Shown here in pieces: positions 7,980 through 16,712 of a stretch of 54,928 nucleotides of DNA. Below the pieces are notes generated by a model. The model did no database searches. It was not told the origin of the DNA and worked only from the letters and a program-made list of their open reading frames with translations. The stretch covers positions 1 through 54,928 of the forward strand of contig JADILV010000075.1 of the NCBI GenBank assembly GCA_017695115.1. The letters run 5' to 3'. The position numbers and the translations under genes were made by a program. Position 1 is the first letter of the stretch. Each line of letters begins with the position of its first letter. The stretch is from Candidatus Cryptobacteroides avicola (lineage in GTDB: Bacteria; Bacteroidota; Bacteroidia; Bacteroidales; UBA932).

Positions 7980-8309
7980 ATGAAAATCAAGGAAATATAC
8001 AGAAGGATAGACGGGAAAGACATCTGGGAAATCATCGTCTCCTACGTCAAGGAACACCCGTCATTCACATCTGTGACAGGCATCAGATACAGCGCCACCT
8101 TTGTCGGCAGCTGCATTTTCGTCAAAGGCGGAAAGCCGGGGTCACAAAGGGCCGAGAAAGGCGAATATCTGACCGGAAAGGATTTCATCGCGGCATACGA
8201 TGCAGTAAAAGACTTCCCGGAAATCAGCACTTCCATCGTCAAACCATATATAAAAAGGCAGCAGACTCCGTTCATAGGCCTGCTGCACTGTGCAGGAATA
8301 ATCATTTAG
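7980..8309 (+). CDS. Small conserved-looking protein of unknown function
   Basis: The 109-residue protein starts MKIKEIYRRIDGKDIWEIIV and has no signal peptide or obvious membrane helix. Its middle part (SATFVGSCIFVKGGKPGS) is predicted strand-rich, and the end (IGLLHCAGIII) is hydrophobic. I do not recognise a family. It is treated as real because a spaced -33/-7 promoter precedes it, it starts with a good ATG, and it is followed after 21 bases by another same-strand gene. Longer open frames overlapping it are arginine- and histidine-rich and look non-coding. Confidence 0.5.
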   Translation: MKIKEIYRRIDGKDIWEIIVSYVKEHPSFTSVTGIRYSATFVGSCIFVKGGKPGSQRAEKGEYLTGKDFIAAYDAVKDFPEISTSIVKPYIKRQQTPFIGLLHCAGIII

Positions 8310-8330
8310 AAAACTTAATACCTTGTAGCC

Positions 8331-8714
8331 ATGACCACCAAAGGGAAAATCATAACCATCGCAAGCGCCGGTGTCATCATCATTCTGAGCCTGTTCATAT
8401 ATTTCAAGTTCTATTTCGTTTTCGGAGAAGGCGTCAAGGCCGGAGAACTGAATTTTGTCGTATATAAAGGATATGTCTTCAAGACATACGAAGGAAAGGC
8501 CATCCAGGCAGGATTCACCAAGGGCGCAAAAAATGCCAGCACCACTATCCAGTCATACGAGTTCGAGTTCTCGATAACCGATAAGGCACTGGCTGATTCA
8601 CTGATGCGCTGCAGCGGAAAGACCGTGGAGCTGCACTACAAGGAGTATCTCGGAGCCCTTCCTTGGAGGGGACAGCAGAAATACATCGTGGACGATATCC
8701 TGGCTGTCAGATAG
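8331..8714 (+). CDS. Single-pass membrane protein of unknown function
   Basis: The 127-residue protein has one N-terminal membrane anchor (about residues 6-28, IITIASAGVIIILSLFIYF). A short soluble domain follows, with VKAGELNFVVYKGYVFKTYE and a C-terminal ELHYKEYLGALPWRGQQKY. Small proteins of this pattern are common in Bacteroidales and are sometimes labelled 6-phosphogluconate dehydrogenase by transferred annotation; nothing here supports that activity (no nucleotide-binding fold, far too short). The soluble part probably faces the periplasm. It follows the 109-residue gene by 21 bases and may share its transcript. Confidence 0.65.
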   Translation: MTTKGKIITIASAGVIIILSLFIYFKFYFVFGEGVKAGELNFVVYKGYVFKTYEGKAIQAGFTKGAKNASTTIQSYEFEFSITDKALADSLMRCSGKTVELHYKEYLGALPWRGQQKYIVDDILAVR

Positions 8715-8744
8715 GGTCCGTTCTCCTGTTCCTGCCGTCAGGCA

Positions 8745-9833
8745 TCACTTTACCTTGATCATTTCTACCGGCTGGTCCTGGACCTTGTCGAGAGGATGCA
8801 CCTGGTATGCGACCTTATCGAAATTGATGGCATTCAGGTCTATGCATCGGATCGTGGAGTTCCATGCCGTGCGGTAGTAGAACCTGAGGGCAGACTGGTC
8901 CGACGAGGTGGTCCACTGGGTAGCACTCGGAATATCGGCCGGCGCCTGTCCGATTTCATGCTCTACTCCGATAGGTATATCGAAATTGTTCAGTATCTGG
9001 AAAGTCTCCTTGACTGTCTCGAAAGAAGTCCCGTATTGAGGGGCGGTAGCCTTGTAGAATGCAGCGCGGACAAAGCGTGAAGGCGGGGTCACGTCTCCCG
9101 GTATCCCCAGAAATCCGGCACCTGCACCGAACTGGCTGAGTGTCACTTCATCGGTGAGCTTGTTCGGCTTCGTCTGTCCCGGGAAGAGGTTCACGTAATT
9201 ATTCAGGTTGGTCATCTGCCATTCAAACCCCGGAGCGTTGGTCAGTACACCCAGCTTGTTGTCAAAGAAATGCGGCTCGCCTCCGGTTATCTCGAGCACC
9301 ACCTGTTTTCCTGAAGCGTCGGCTATCCTCCAGTGTGCAGTTCCGGCCTGCGGGCTGGTAGCGACTATATGTACATCCGATATGGCTTCCCTGACCTGGT
9401 CGACGGTAGAGAAGTTGGCCAGAATCCATCCCACAAGTTCTACGTCCACGAGGGTCGAAGCATTCTTTCCGCTGTCGTAGGTCTCGTACTGTCCGTAACC
9501 CGGGAAGAAGAACAGCCCGGCGGACAATCCTGCTTCATTAAGGCCTTCGGTGACGAAACTGTCCTGTACGACGGATATTCCGGCATAGCCGTACTTAGAT
9601 GTGTATACCAGTCCGTTCTGCCCGGAAGGTGTGGTAGATGTGACGGTATGGTTCCTCGGGACGATGACGTACCTGCTTTCGAGGTTGCTCCCTCCCCATT
9701 CGCAGGTACGGGCAAGTACGATACTCCCGTCTTTGGATTTCAATGATATGCCTGTACAGGCTTCAGATGGAGTTGCTGTGGCCAGAAGGGCCGCACAGCA
9801 GAGGAACAGAGTCCCCGTTTTGATATTTTTCAT
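8745..9833 (-). CDS. Choloylglycine hydrolase/penicillin V acylase family enzyme
   Basis: The 362-residue form starting at 9833 (MKNIKTGTLFLCC...) is preferred because it gives a clean signal peptide ending at SEA, directly before the catalytic Cys26 (ACTGISLKSKDGS); an upstream extension to 9974 adds non-conserved sequence. N-terminal-nucleophile hydrolases of this family expose that cysteine by cleavage. The ARTCEWGG segment supplies the conserved Arg, with Glu where many relatives have Asp, and a conserved Asn region lies at LTNAPGFEWQ. Members deconjugate bile salts or cleave penicillin V or N-acyl homoserine lactones. Bile-salt hydrolysis fits a gut host, but the substrate cannot be read from the sequence. 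Confidence 0.87.
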   Translation of the reverse strand: MKNIKTGTLFLCCAALLATATPSEACTGISLKSKDGSIVLARTCEWGGSNLESRYVIVPRNHTVTSTTPSGQNGLVYTSKYGYAGISVVQDSFVTEGLNEAGLSAGLFFFPGYGQYETYDSGKNASTLVDVELVGWILANFSTVDQVREAISDVHIVATSPQAGTAHWRIADASGKQVVLEITGGEPHFFDNKLGVLTNAPGFEWQMTNLNNYVNLFPGQTKPNKLTDEVTLSQFGAGAGFLGIPGDVTPPSRFVRAAFYKATAPQYGTSFETVKETFQILNNFDIPIGVEHEIGQAPADIPSATQWTTSSDQSALRFYYRTAWNSTIRCIDLNAINFDKVAYQVHPLDKVQDQPVEMIKVK

Positions 9834-9919
9834 AATCGTATTGGTATGGATATGACCATACATCCATGAAAGATAAGGAATAAATTCGGGAAAACCTTGA
9901 ATGGAAGGAAATATTGGGA

Positions 9920-9927
9920 TAAATTTG
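9920..9927 (+). promoter_or_regulatory. Predicted promoter -7 box for the DPP-IV gene
   Basis: TAAATTTG is an exact match; CTTG lies 20 bases upstream as a near -33 element. The transcript would begin just inside the intergenic repeat at 9928. Confidence 0.4.
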
Positions 9928-10042
9928 CCGCAGATTTCTCCGCTCCGGGCTCCGCCCTCCGGTCGAAAAGACAACTGTCATCCCGAGCGGAGCCGAGGGA
10001 TCTGTTTTATAATTAAATAAATTCGTCGAACTGACGTCAGAA
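9928..10042 (+). repeat. Dispersed intergenic repeat, copy A (upstream of DPP-IV)
   Basis: This block starts CCGCAGATTTCTCCGCTCCG and ends with TAAATTCGTCGAACTGACGT shortly before the start codon. The same two end segments recur at 44399-44500 upstream of the GH92 gene, with different sequence between them. Copy A also contains GAGCGGAGCCGAGGGATCTG, roughly the reverse complement of its own beginning, so it can fold into an imperfect hairpin. The composition resembles widespread palindromic intergenic repeats of Bacteroidetes. Confidence 0.6.
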
Positions 10043-10044
10043 AC

Positions 10045-12099
10045 ATGAAAACAACCATTCTATGCACCATCGCCTGCCTTGCAGGCATTTCAGCAGCCGC
10101 CCAGGAAGGCGTTGTCAAGACCCGTCCGGCAAACCCGTCTGACGGAAAACTGCTTACTATGGAAGAAGCGGTACTCCCTTCAGAGACCAAGGTAAAGAAA
10201 TGCAGCTGCTTCTGGAACAGCACTTCAGACAGCCTGATATTTTCAGATGCCGGCCGCAATTCCCTTAAAGTGGCGGCGGTAAAGGACCTGTTCGCCGGGA
10301 AAGACACGACCGTTCCTTTCAACGGCTCATTTCAAGAAGGATGTACTCCCGACTTACCTGAAGAGACCGGGAACGTGACAGCCTCACCGGACGGTACCGG
10401 CTACGCCTTCACGGTAGGCAACGGGCTGTATGTCAGCGACCTTTCGGGAAATATCGACACTGTGGCCGCCAGCGGAGACAAGAACATCATCTACGGGCAG
10501 TTCGTCAGCAGGAACGAGTTCGGGATCACCGGCGGGATATTCTGGTCGGACAGCGGCAGGCGCATGGCATTCTACAGAAAAGACGAGTCGAAAGTGGGGA
10601 CTTTCCCTCTTCTGGACATAACCACACGTACAGGGTCGCTTTTCGAGATAAAATATCCGATGGCAGGAATGGATTCAGAGAATGTGCAGGTCGGTATCTA
10701 TGACACGGCCTCCGGAGAGACCGTATATGTCCAGGCCGACGATTTCGGCAGGGAACAGTATCTGACCAACATTTCCTGGTCTCCGGATGACAGATACATA
10801 CTTATCCAGGTGCTTGACCGAAGCCAGAAGCACTGCAGACTGAACATGTACGATGCTGCTACAGGCGCATTTGTAAGGACACTCCTCACCGAGGACAATG
10901 ACAGGTTTGTCGAGCCCCAGAACCCGGTATGGTTCCTGAAAGGGAGCACGTCGGACTTTATCTACAAGACAGACAACAGGGACGGGTACAAGAACCTGTA
11001 TCTATGTGATATCGAAGGCAATATCAGCAGGCTTACATGCACGGATGCCGATGTGGAGTATGTCGGGAACGACGGCAAGTTCGTATTCTACACCTCTGCA
11101 GAAGTCTCCCCCGTCCAGAACCACCTGTTCAAGGTAAACGTCAGAAACGGGAAAACGGCCAGGCTTACCTTTGAAGAAGGATGGCACGACGTCACCCTCA
11201 GTCCGGACTGCAGATATTTCATCGACAGCTACAGCAACCTCACCACTCCATACGTAGTATCGCTCAAATCCACTGACGGGAAATCCGCCACCGGGCTTTA
11301 TACCGCCGCAGACCCGACTGAAGGGTATGCATACTGCCAGATGGATTTCGGGACCGTCAAGAGCGCGGACGGGAAATACGACAACTGGTACCGTCTCATC
11401 AAGCCGAAGGATTTCGACCCTTCGAAGAAGTACCCTGTAATCCTTTACGTATATGGCGGGCCTCACTCGCAGCTGGTCAAGGACACATGGCTCGCCGAGC
11501 TGCGTCCGTGGGAAATGTATATGGCTCAGAGGGGCTATCTGGTGTATGTACAGGACAACAGAGGCACACTTAACCGGGGTGCAGAGTATGAAAAGGCCAT
11601 TCACGGACAGTGCGGCCAGGCGGAGATGGCCGACCAGATGGAAGGGATAAAGATGCTTATGGACCTTCCTTTCGTGGATAAGGACCGCATCGGAGTCCAC
11701 GGGTGGAGCTACGGCGGATTCATGACCATATCATTGATTACCAACTATCCTGATGTATTCAAAGTAGCTGTGGCCGGCGGCCCGGTAATCGACTGGAAAT
11801 GGTATGAAGTCATGTACGGGGAGCGCTATATGGGACATCCTGACAGCAACCCTGAAGGCTATGCCAAGGTAAGCCTGATCAACAAGGCCAAAGACCTGAA
11901 AGGAAAGCTCCTCATCTGCCAGGGGGCCGTGGACAATGTAGTTGTCTGGGAACACAGCCTCAGCTTTATCCGCGAGTGTATCAAGAACAATGTCCAGGTG
12001 GACTATTTCCCTTACCCGTGCGCCCAGCACAATGTCATGGGCCGCGACCGCATCCACCTGATGGACAAGGTGACGATGTTTTTTGAGGATTATCTTTAA
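10045..12099 (+). CDS. Dipeptidyl peptidase IV-like S9 family serine peptidase
   Basis: The 684-residue protein has a signal peptide ending near ISAAAQ and an N-terminal beta-propeller (about residues 60-430, with repeating WSPDDRYI/SPDCRYF blades). The C-terminal alpha/beta hydrolase domain carries GWSYGGFM with Ser about 555, Asp in GAVDNVV (about 631) and His in CAQHNVMG (about 661). The segment YEVMYGERYMG is typical of S9B DPP-IV. These periplasmic enzymes remove X-Pro dipeptides from peptides. Its leader contains a dispersed repeat, and a strong terminator follows. Confidence 0.92.
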   Translation: MKTTILCTIACLAGISAAAQEGVVKTRPANPSDGKLLTMEEAVLPSETKVKKCSCFWNSTSDSLIFSDAGRNSLKVAAVKDLFAGKDTTVPFNGSFQEGCTPDLPEETGNVTASPDGTGYAFTVGNGLYVSDLSGNIDTVAASGDKNIIYGQFVSRNEFGITGGIFWSDSGRRMAFYRKDESKVGTFPLLDITTRTGSLFEIKYPMAGMDSENVQVGIYDTASGETVYVQADDFGREQYLTNISWSPDDRYILIQVLDRSQKHCRLNMYDAATGAFVRTLLTEDNDRFVEPQNPVWFLKGSTSDFIYKTDNRDGYKNLYLCDIEGNISRLTCTDADVEYVGNDGKFVFYTSAEVSPVQNHLFKVNVRNGKTARLTFEEGWHDVTLSPDCRYFIDSYSNLTTPYVVSLKSTDGKSATGLYTAADPTEGYAYCQMDFGTVKSADGKYDNWYRLIKPKDFDPSKKYPVILYVYGGPHSQLVKDTWLAELRPWEMYMAQRGYLVYVQDNRGTLNRGAEYEKAIHGQCGQAEMADQMEGIKMLMDLPFVDKDRIGVHGWSYGGFMTISLITNYPDVFKVAVAGGPVIDWKWYEVMYGERYMGHPDSNPEGYAKVSLINKAKDLKGKLLICQGAVDNVVVWEHSLSFIRECIKNNVQVDYFPYPCAQHNVMGRDRIHLMDKVTMFFEDYL

Positions 12100-12101
12100 A
12101 G

Positions 12102-12152
12102 AAAAAAAGCTGGAAAGCCCGGTATGTTCCGGAAACTTTCCAGCTTTTTTTT
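12102..12152. terminator. Bidirectional terminator between the DPP-IV and lipoprotein genes
   Basis: The perfect 9-base stem GCTGGAAAG/CTTTCCAGC (12109-12117 with 12136-12144) is flanked by seven A on the left and eight T on the right, so it works for both convergent genes. Confidence 0.85.
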
Positions 12153-12166
12153 ATGTCTGTCGGATT

Positions 12167-13471
12167 CTAATATCCGAAGCAATACGGGAAGTATCCCTCG
12201 TAGATATCCCCCAGATCCTCTACCGAATCCACTATAGAGCCGAAATTGGACTCGGAGAAATAGCTTTCTATACTGAACTCCGAAGCGTCTATGTCGAATT
12301 TTATGATAGGCTCCGTACTGTACCCGCCATTTGTATAGTCCTGGATTTCAGAATCCCAATAGTACAGGTCTTCATCAAAATACATCTGTGAGAACAGAGA
12401 AGCCACCCTCGTATTGTCCGGGATATAGGAGAGTTCGAATGTAAAATACTCGTTGAACAGTTCGGCATTCTCCTCGTTGTAATCTTTCGTCCAGTAATAG
12501 TAGGAGCCCGCCATGTGCCTGTATTCGTTGTCCAGATCGTCCATCTTGCCGATATAGCCCGCTACATTGGTGCATTTCCCGTACACCTTGACCTCGTCCA
12601 GGATGATGACTTCGGCCTCGGCGCCTCTGACAGCATTTTCAGTGTCGTTCACGACCTCATCCGGATCCACCATGTCAGAACCGGCAAATGAAGCCGTACC
12701 TTTCACGATACTGCGTCCGGACATGTTGAGAGAATAGGTAACGGCACCGTTCGAATTGTCGAGACTTATATTGACATTCCCGTCCATATCGGCAACTGCA
12801 AAGCCGGTATTGATCTTTACATGGTCATTCATCTGGCAGTCGGTAGTCACGGTCAGGGAAGCAAGACTTTTCCCGTCCATCGTAATATTGACCTCGACCT
12901 TTTCCGGGACATAGATTTTATAGTTGTCTTCATATTCATCTCCCCGATCACCGTATTTGTCGGTATATGAAACAAGGGACTCGTTTCCTGAAGCCACAGC
13001 CGTAGCGACAACATCCTTTCCGTCGAAGCTGTAGCGGAACTCGAGTTTTCCTTCATCGGAAGTGTATTTCCATTCATTGTCCCTGCTGCTGTACTCATAC
13101 ACTCCGTAATAATCCTTCGCCCTGTAAATGTAGTCGGTGACTTCGGCTTTGGTTATCAGGCCGTGAACATCACCTTTCGTGCAGGCATCCTCCAGGGCTT
13201 TCATAGTGGATGCCATCAGGCTGTAGGCGTTGGGATCATGGAATGTGTCGCCGAGATAGCCTTCATCGGAAAACTCAACGAAATGGTCGACGGCTTCGCA
13301 GAAATCCTGATGGTTTGCAGGATTGATCATGTTTATGACATCCATGCCGACCCTTTCGAGCCTTTCTTTGTTTTCTTCAGGAGTCAGTGGTGTACCCCCC
13401 CCGTTTCCATTGTCACAAGAAACGGCAACAGCCGCTAAGGCTGCCAAAGTCAATAATCTAGATGTGTTCAT
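12167..13471 (-). CDS. Lipoprotein of unknown function with a G8 tract after the lipobox
   Basis: The 434-residue protein has a lipoprotein signal (LAAVAVSC, Cys about 19) followed by a short NGNGGGT linker. That linker is encoded by eight consecutive G (minus strand, 13395-13402) and is in frame here. The mature part has a helical segment (about residues 30-110, EENKERLERVGMDVINM). A long beta-rich region with paired strands follows (VEVNITMDGKSLASLTVTTD and others) and an acidic, Tyr/Glu-rich end. I do not recognise a family. It is divergent from the TonB-dependent receptor gene. The homopolymer could make expression switchable by slippage. Confidence 0.75.
   Translation of the reverse strand: MNTSRLLTLAALAAVAVSCDNGNGGGTPLTPEENKERLERVGMDVINMINPANHQDFCEAVDHFVEFSDEGYLGDTFHDPNAYSLMASTMKALEDACTKGDVHGLITKAEVTDYIYRAKDYYGVYEYSSRDNEWKYTSDEGKLEFRYSFDGKDVVATAVASGNESLVSYTDKYGDRGDEYEDNYKIYVPEKVEVNITMDGKSLASLTVTTDCQMNDHVKINTGFAVADMDGNVNISLDNSNGAVTYSLNMSGRSIVKGTASFAGSDMVDPDEVVNDTENAVRGAEAEVIILDEVKVYGKCTNVAGYIGKMDDLDNEYRHMAGSYYYWTKDYNEENAELFNEYFTFELSYIPDNTRVASLFSQMYFDEDLYYWDSEIQDYTNGGYSTEPIIKFDIDASEFSIESYFSESNFGSIVDSVEDLGDIYEGYFPYCFGY
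13395..13402. repeat. Homopolymer C8 (G8 in the gene), candidate slippage tract
   Basis: Eight C in a row on the plus strand encode Gly-Gly-Gly just after the lipobox cysteine of the lipoprotein at 12167. The frame is intact at this length. Confidence 0.6.
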
Positions 13472-13518
13472 ACTTATTGAATTAAAAATAAGAATTTGTC
13501 AATCACATACACACGCCG

Positions 13519-13526
13519 CAAATGTA
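13519..13526 (-). promoter_or_regulatory. Predicted promoter -7 box for the lipoprotein at 12167
   Basis: TACATTTG on the minus strand is an exact match, 47 bases upstream of the start codon. Confidence 0.45.
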
Positions 13527-13553
13527 AGCCTTTTTTATTAAAAATGGAATACT

Positions 13554-13561
13554 TATTTTTG
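13554..13561 (+). promoter_or_regulatory. Predicted promoter -7 box for the TonB-dependent receptor
   Basis: TATTTTTG is an exact match 30 bases before ATG 13592. It falls inside an upstream extension of the reading frame, so it decides the start. Confidence 0.5.
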
Positions 13562-13591
13562 CACCCTCTCTTCCAAGTGTGTATAGCGATA

Positions 13592-15661
13592 ATGGACTAT
13601 AGATCAAAAGCCGCTGCATCCTTGCTGTCCCTGACCGTCTGCAGCATAGGAGCCGCAGCACAGGAGCCTCCTGTAGAAGAAAGCATCGATACGGCAGCCG
13701 TAGTGACAGCCTCACAGTCGGAAAAACGTATTTCCGGACTTATGGCAGGAAATCTGTCTTTCGACCTTGACAGGCTGGAAGGGCTTCCCGGACTCCTCGG
13801 AGTGAACGATGTCCTGAAGACACTCCAGCTCATGCCCGGCATCCAGGCTTCGGGGGAAGCTGACTCCGGAATCTACATAAGAGGCGGAGACCCGGGACAC
13901 AATCTGGTCCTTCTCGACGGTGCGCCGGTCTACAATCCCAGCCACCTTATGGGCTTTTTCTCCATATTCAATGGCGAACACATCGACAATACCACCCTTT
14001 ACAAATCGGCCGTCAGTCCGGAATACGGCGGCAGGCTCGGTGCCGTGATAGACGTTTCGTCCGGATCGGAGACAACTGACAAGGTCACCGGATCTTTCAA
14101 CGTCGGCATGATAGCATCCCAGGGGACTCTGGGTATCCCGACAGGCAGGAAATCATCACTCTACCTGTCCGGAAGGGCGACCTACATGAACTACATACTT
14201 ACCGCTTTTTCAAAAGAAGGGAAAGTTACTCCAAGATACGGGTTCAAGGACGGCAATCTCACGTGGATTTATCGGCCGGACAGCAGCAACAGGCTGAAAT
14301 TCAGCATGTACTATGGAACAGACGATGCCCGGTTCTCCTATCTGTCTTTTCAGGCTACAGGAAAACTCAAATGGAGCAACGGCACCGCATCGCTGTCATG
14401 GGAGTCCGAGCCGGACGAGAACATAAAGATGAAGCATACCGCCTTCTTCACAATGAACGACAACGATCTCGGCATAAAACATACCGGGGCTTCACTGCAG
14501 CTCCCCTCTCATGTAATGGATATAGGATACAGAGGTGACATATCTGTCAGTCTGCCGTCCGGAAAGCTTGCAGCCGGAATATACTGTACCCATCACGATA
14601 TCATGGTGCAGCACCCTGTCGTTGAAAACCTCTATGGAATGAATTCCGATAAAGGGCCCCGATATTCCACGCATGAGTTCGGGGCATACGCAGGATATTC
14701 GGCAAACATCACCCCTTTCATTGCATTCGATGCCGGACTGCGGTACAGTTTCAGTCTGCAGAGTCCGGGGAACGGGAAGTTTCCGCTCTACAACGGGGCC
14801 GAACCCCGGGTGTCCCTGTCATTCGACGTTGGCCCCAACATGAGGATAATCACCGCATATTCACTTCAAAGACAATACGTTAACCAGGTTTCCGTATCAG
14901 GCATGGGTCTACCTACCGATTTCTGGATTCCGGCCGTGGCCGGGATAAAGCCCCAGGCTTCGCATTCAGTCTCGGCGGGATTCTTCCATTCATTCAGGCA
15001 AAGCATGTTCGAATACAGCGCGGAAATCTATTATAAAGAACTGTACCGGCTGCTCGAATTTGACGGAGGCATGTTCGAAATGGTCAATGACAAGTATGTA
15101 CTTGAAGACCATATCCTGTCCGGGTCAGGCAGGAACTATGGCGCGGAATTCATGTTCAAGAAAAACAAAGGTACGGTCACAGGATGGCTCAGCTACACAC
15201 TCAGCTGGGCCAGAAGAAGTTTTCCAGGTATAATGGACGGGAAGACTTTCCCTTCAAAGCATGACCGGAGGCACAACCTTGCCGCCGTCGTAACCTACAA
15301 GCCCCACCGGCAGCTGGATCTGTCCGCTGTCTTCATCTATGCGACCGGAACGGCCTTCACCATGCCGGCCTCATTGTATATCATAGGGGAAAGTGTCCTG
15401 AGCGTTTACGGTCCGAGAAACAGCGGGCGCATGCCGGACTACCACCGACTGGATCTGTCCGCCACGTGGCATCTCAAACGGAAAGGACAGTGCAGGCATT
15501 CGTTCAATTTGTCCCTGTACAATGCCTATGCCCGCAACAACCCCGTTTTCCTTGACATCAGGGTAAAGTACAAAGACGGAGATGATGCCGTGGGACTTTC
15601 CGCCAAAGGAGTTTCATTCTATACTATCATACCTTCGATAGGCTATATTCTTAAATTCTGA
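13592..15661 (+). CDS. TonB-dependent outer-membrane receptor (DUF4249-partnered)
   Basis: The 689-residue form starting MDYRSKAAASLLSL is chosen because a promoter box lies just upstream and it gives a clean signal peptide (to about AAAQE). A plug domain follows directly (about residues 60-160), with NDVLKTLQLMPGIQ, SGIYIRGGDPGHNLVLLDGA and PVYNPSHLMGFFS. The rest is a beta-barrel ending in an aromatic strand (IIPSIGYILKF). Unlike SusC it lacks an N-terminal carboxypeptidase-like domain. The next gene, 8 bases on, encodes a DUF4249 lipoprotein; such pairs import unidentified substrates in Bacteroidetes. The substrate is unknown. Confidence 0.9.
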   Translation: MDYRSKAAASLLSLTVCSIGAAAQEPPVEESIDTAAVVTASQSEKRISGLMAGNLSFDLDRLEGLPGLLGVNDVLKTLQLMPGIQASGEADSGIYIRGGDPGHNLVLLDGAPVYNPSHLMGFFSIFNGEHIDNTTLYKSAVSPEYGGRLGAVIDVSSGSETTDKVTGSFNVGMIASQGTLGIPTGRKSSLYLSGRATYMNYILTAFSKEGKVTPRYGFKDGNLTWIYRPDSSNRLKFSMYYGTDDARFSYLSFQATGKLKWSNGTASLSWESEPDENIKMKHTAFFTMNDNDLGIKHTGASLQLPSHVMDIGYRGDISVSLPSGKLAAGIYCTHHDIMVQHPVVENLYGMNSDKGPRYSTHEFGAYAGYSANITPFIAFDAGLRYSFSLQSPGNGKFPLYNGAEPRVSLSFDVGPNMRIITAYSLQRQYVNQVSVSGMGLPTDFWIPAVAGIKPQASHSVSAGFFHSFRQSMFEYSAEIYYKELYRLLEFDGGMFEMVNDKYVLEDHILSGSGRNYGAEFMFKKNKGTVTGWLSYTLSWARRSFPGIMDGKTFPSKHDRRHNLAAVVTYKPHRQLDLSAVFIYATGTAFTMPASLYIIGESVLSVYGPRNSGRMPDYHRLDLSATWHLKRKGQCRHSFNLSLYNAYARNNPVFLDIRVKYKDGDDAVGLSAKGVSFYTIIPSIGYILKF

Positions 15662-15668
15662 CAACGAT

Positions 15669-16544
15669 ATGACCGAAAGACAACGACATATAATGCTGGC
15701 CGTGACGGCAGTTTCACTTCTTGTGTGTTCCTGCGAACCCAAATGGAAAGCGGAAGGGACCGTCTACCAGCCTCAGATAGCGGTGGAAGGATGGATTGAC
15801 GAAGGCCTGTTCGCCAACGTTATCCTCACCCAGTCGATGAGGTTCAACTACGAAGACGATTCTGACAACGTTGAACTCGCCGATATCCCGATAAGATGGG
15901 CGAAAGTAACCGTAAGCGACGGGGAGAATGAAGAAATACTTGTCGGGAGAATGGATAGCCGGTACTTTCCTCCATTCATATATACAGGCTCCAGACTCCG
16001 CGGGGAAGCAGGCAGGAAGTACATTCTGAAAGTCGAGTATTCCGGCAGGACGCTCACAGCTGAAACCACGATTCCCGAGCCGGTCCCCATTGAAGATATC
16101 GGGATAGAGACAAGCGAAGAAAGCGACACACTGTATTCGGTAAACATCACGTTCCTGGACGACCCCGGACAGAAGAACTATTACAAAGTGTTTACGCGTG
16201 TGACACCGGGCGATACGCGCTACCTGCCCTCTTTCATGGGAACGGTCAGCGATGAAGCCATATCTTCAGACCATAAAGGGAAAATCTCGGTAAACAGAGC
16301 CTTGAAGCAGCTTGATGTGGACGGCTACACGCCGTTTTTCAAAAGAGGAGATACCGTTGAAGTAAAATTCACACAGATTCCCGAGGAGGGATTCCGGTTC
16401 TGGTCAGACTATGAAGATGCACTGACATCAGGAGACAACATCTTTTTCCCGAACACTGTCAATGTCAGGAGCAATATTTCCGGAGGACTCGGCATCTGGT
16501 GCGGCTACGGGACGGATGTCCGTACTGTCATAATACCGAAATAA
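15669..16544 (+). CDS. DUF4249-family lipoprotein
   Basis: The 291-residue protein has a lipoprotein signal (VSLLVCSC, Cys about 18). The family's opening pattern follows: QIAVEGWIDEGLFANVILTQ, then IRWAKVTVSDGENEEIL and RKYILKVEYSGRTLTAETTI. The fold appears beta-rich and surface-exposed. DUF4249 lipoproteins follow TonB-dependent receptor genes and probably act as a lid or substrate-binding partner, as SusD does for SusC; that role is inferred. It starts 8 bases after the receptor stop. Confidence 0.85.
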   Translation: MTERQRHIMLAVTAVSLLVCSCEPKWKAEGTVYQPQIAVEGWIDEGLFANVILTQSMRFNYEDDSDNVELADIPIRWAKVTVSDGENEEILVGRMDSRYFPPFIYTGSRLRGEAGRKYILKVEYSGRTLTAETTIPEPVPIEDIGIETSEESDTLYSVNITFLDDPGQKNYYKVFTRVTPGDTRYLPSFMGTVSDEAISSDHKGKISVNRALKQLDVDGYTPFFKRGDTVEVKFTQIPEEGFRFWSDYEDALTSGDNIFFPNTVNVRSNISGGLGIWCGYGTDVRTVIIPK

Positions 16545-16549
16545 AAGAC

Positions 16550-16670
16550 GAAGGCAACTCAAAAGGGTACTTTCTGCGTTACGCTTGATTCGAAAATCCT
16601 CATGTACGACAGTACACTGCGGTTTTCTCATCTGCGCAAGCCTTGAAATTCCTCCTTTTGAGTCGCCTTC
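16550..16670. repeat. CTCAAAAGG-armed hairpin repeat, full copy
   Basis: The 17-base arms GAAGGCAACTCAAAAGG (16550-16566) and CCTTTTGAGTCGCCTTC (16654-16670) pair with one mismatch. Between them lies a nested hairpin with GAAAATCC opposite GGTTTTC and a GTACGACAGTAC tip. On the minus strand the unit shares TTTCAAGGCTTG, GAATCAAGCGTAACG and CCCTTTTGAG with a shorter copy at 46817-46891. Both copies lie between convergent genes, so the element probably ends transcription. Confidence 0.8.
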
Positions 16671-16712
16671 TTGCAATACCCATTATAGTCGTGCGGACAG
16701 TGTCCGCTTCTG

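Noticed and set aside
7928..8467. 179-residue frame rich in Arg and His
   Set aside because: It overlaps two better-supported genes in another frame and has non-coding composition.
8331..8714. 6-phosphogluconate dehydrogenase annotation for the small membrane protein
   Set aside because: At 127 residues with a membrane anchor and no nucleotide-binding motif, it cannot be that enzyme.
11002..11700. 232-residue minus-strand frame
   Set aside because: Antisense shadow of the DPP-IV gene, whose catalytic motifs lie on the plus strand.
16428..16676. 82-residue minus-strand frame
   Set aside because: It is formed by the hairpin repeat at 16550-16670 and the end of the DUF4249 gene; no start signal or domain.
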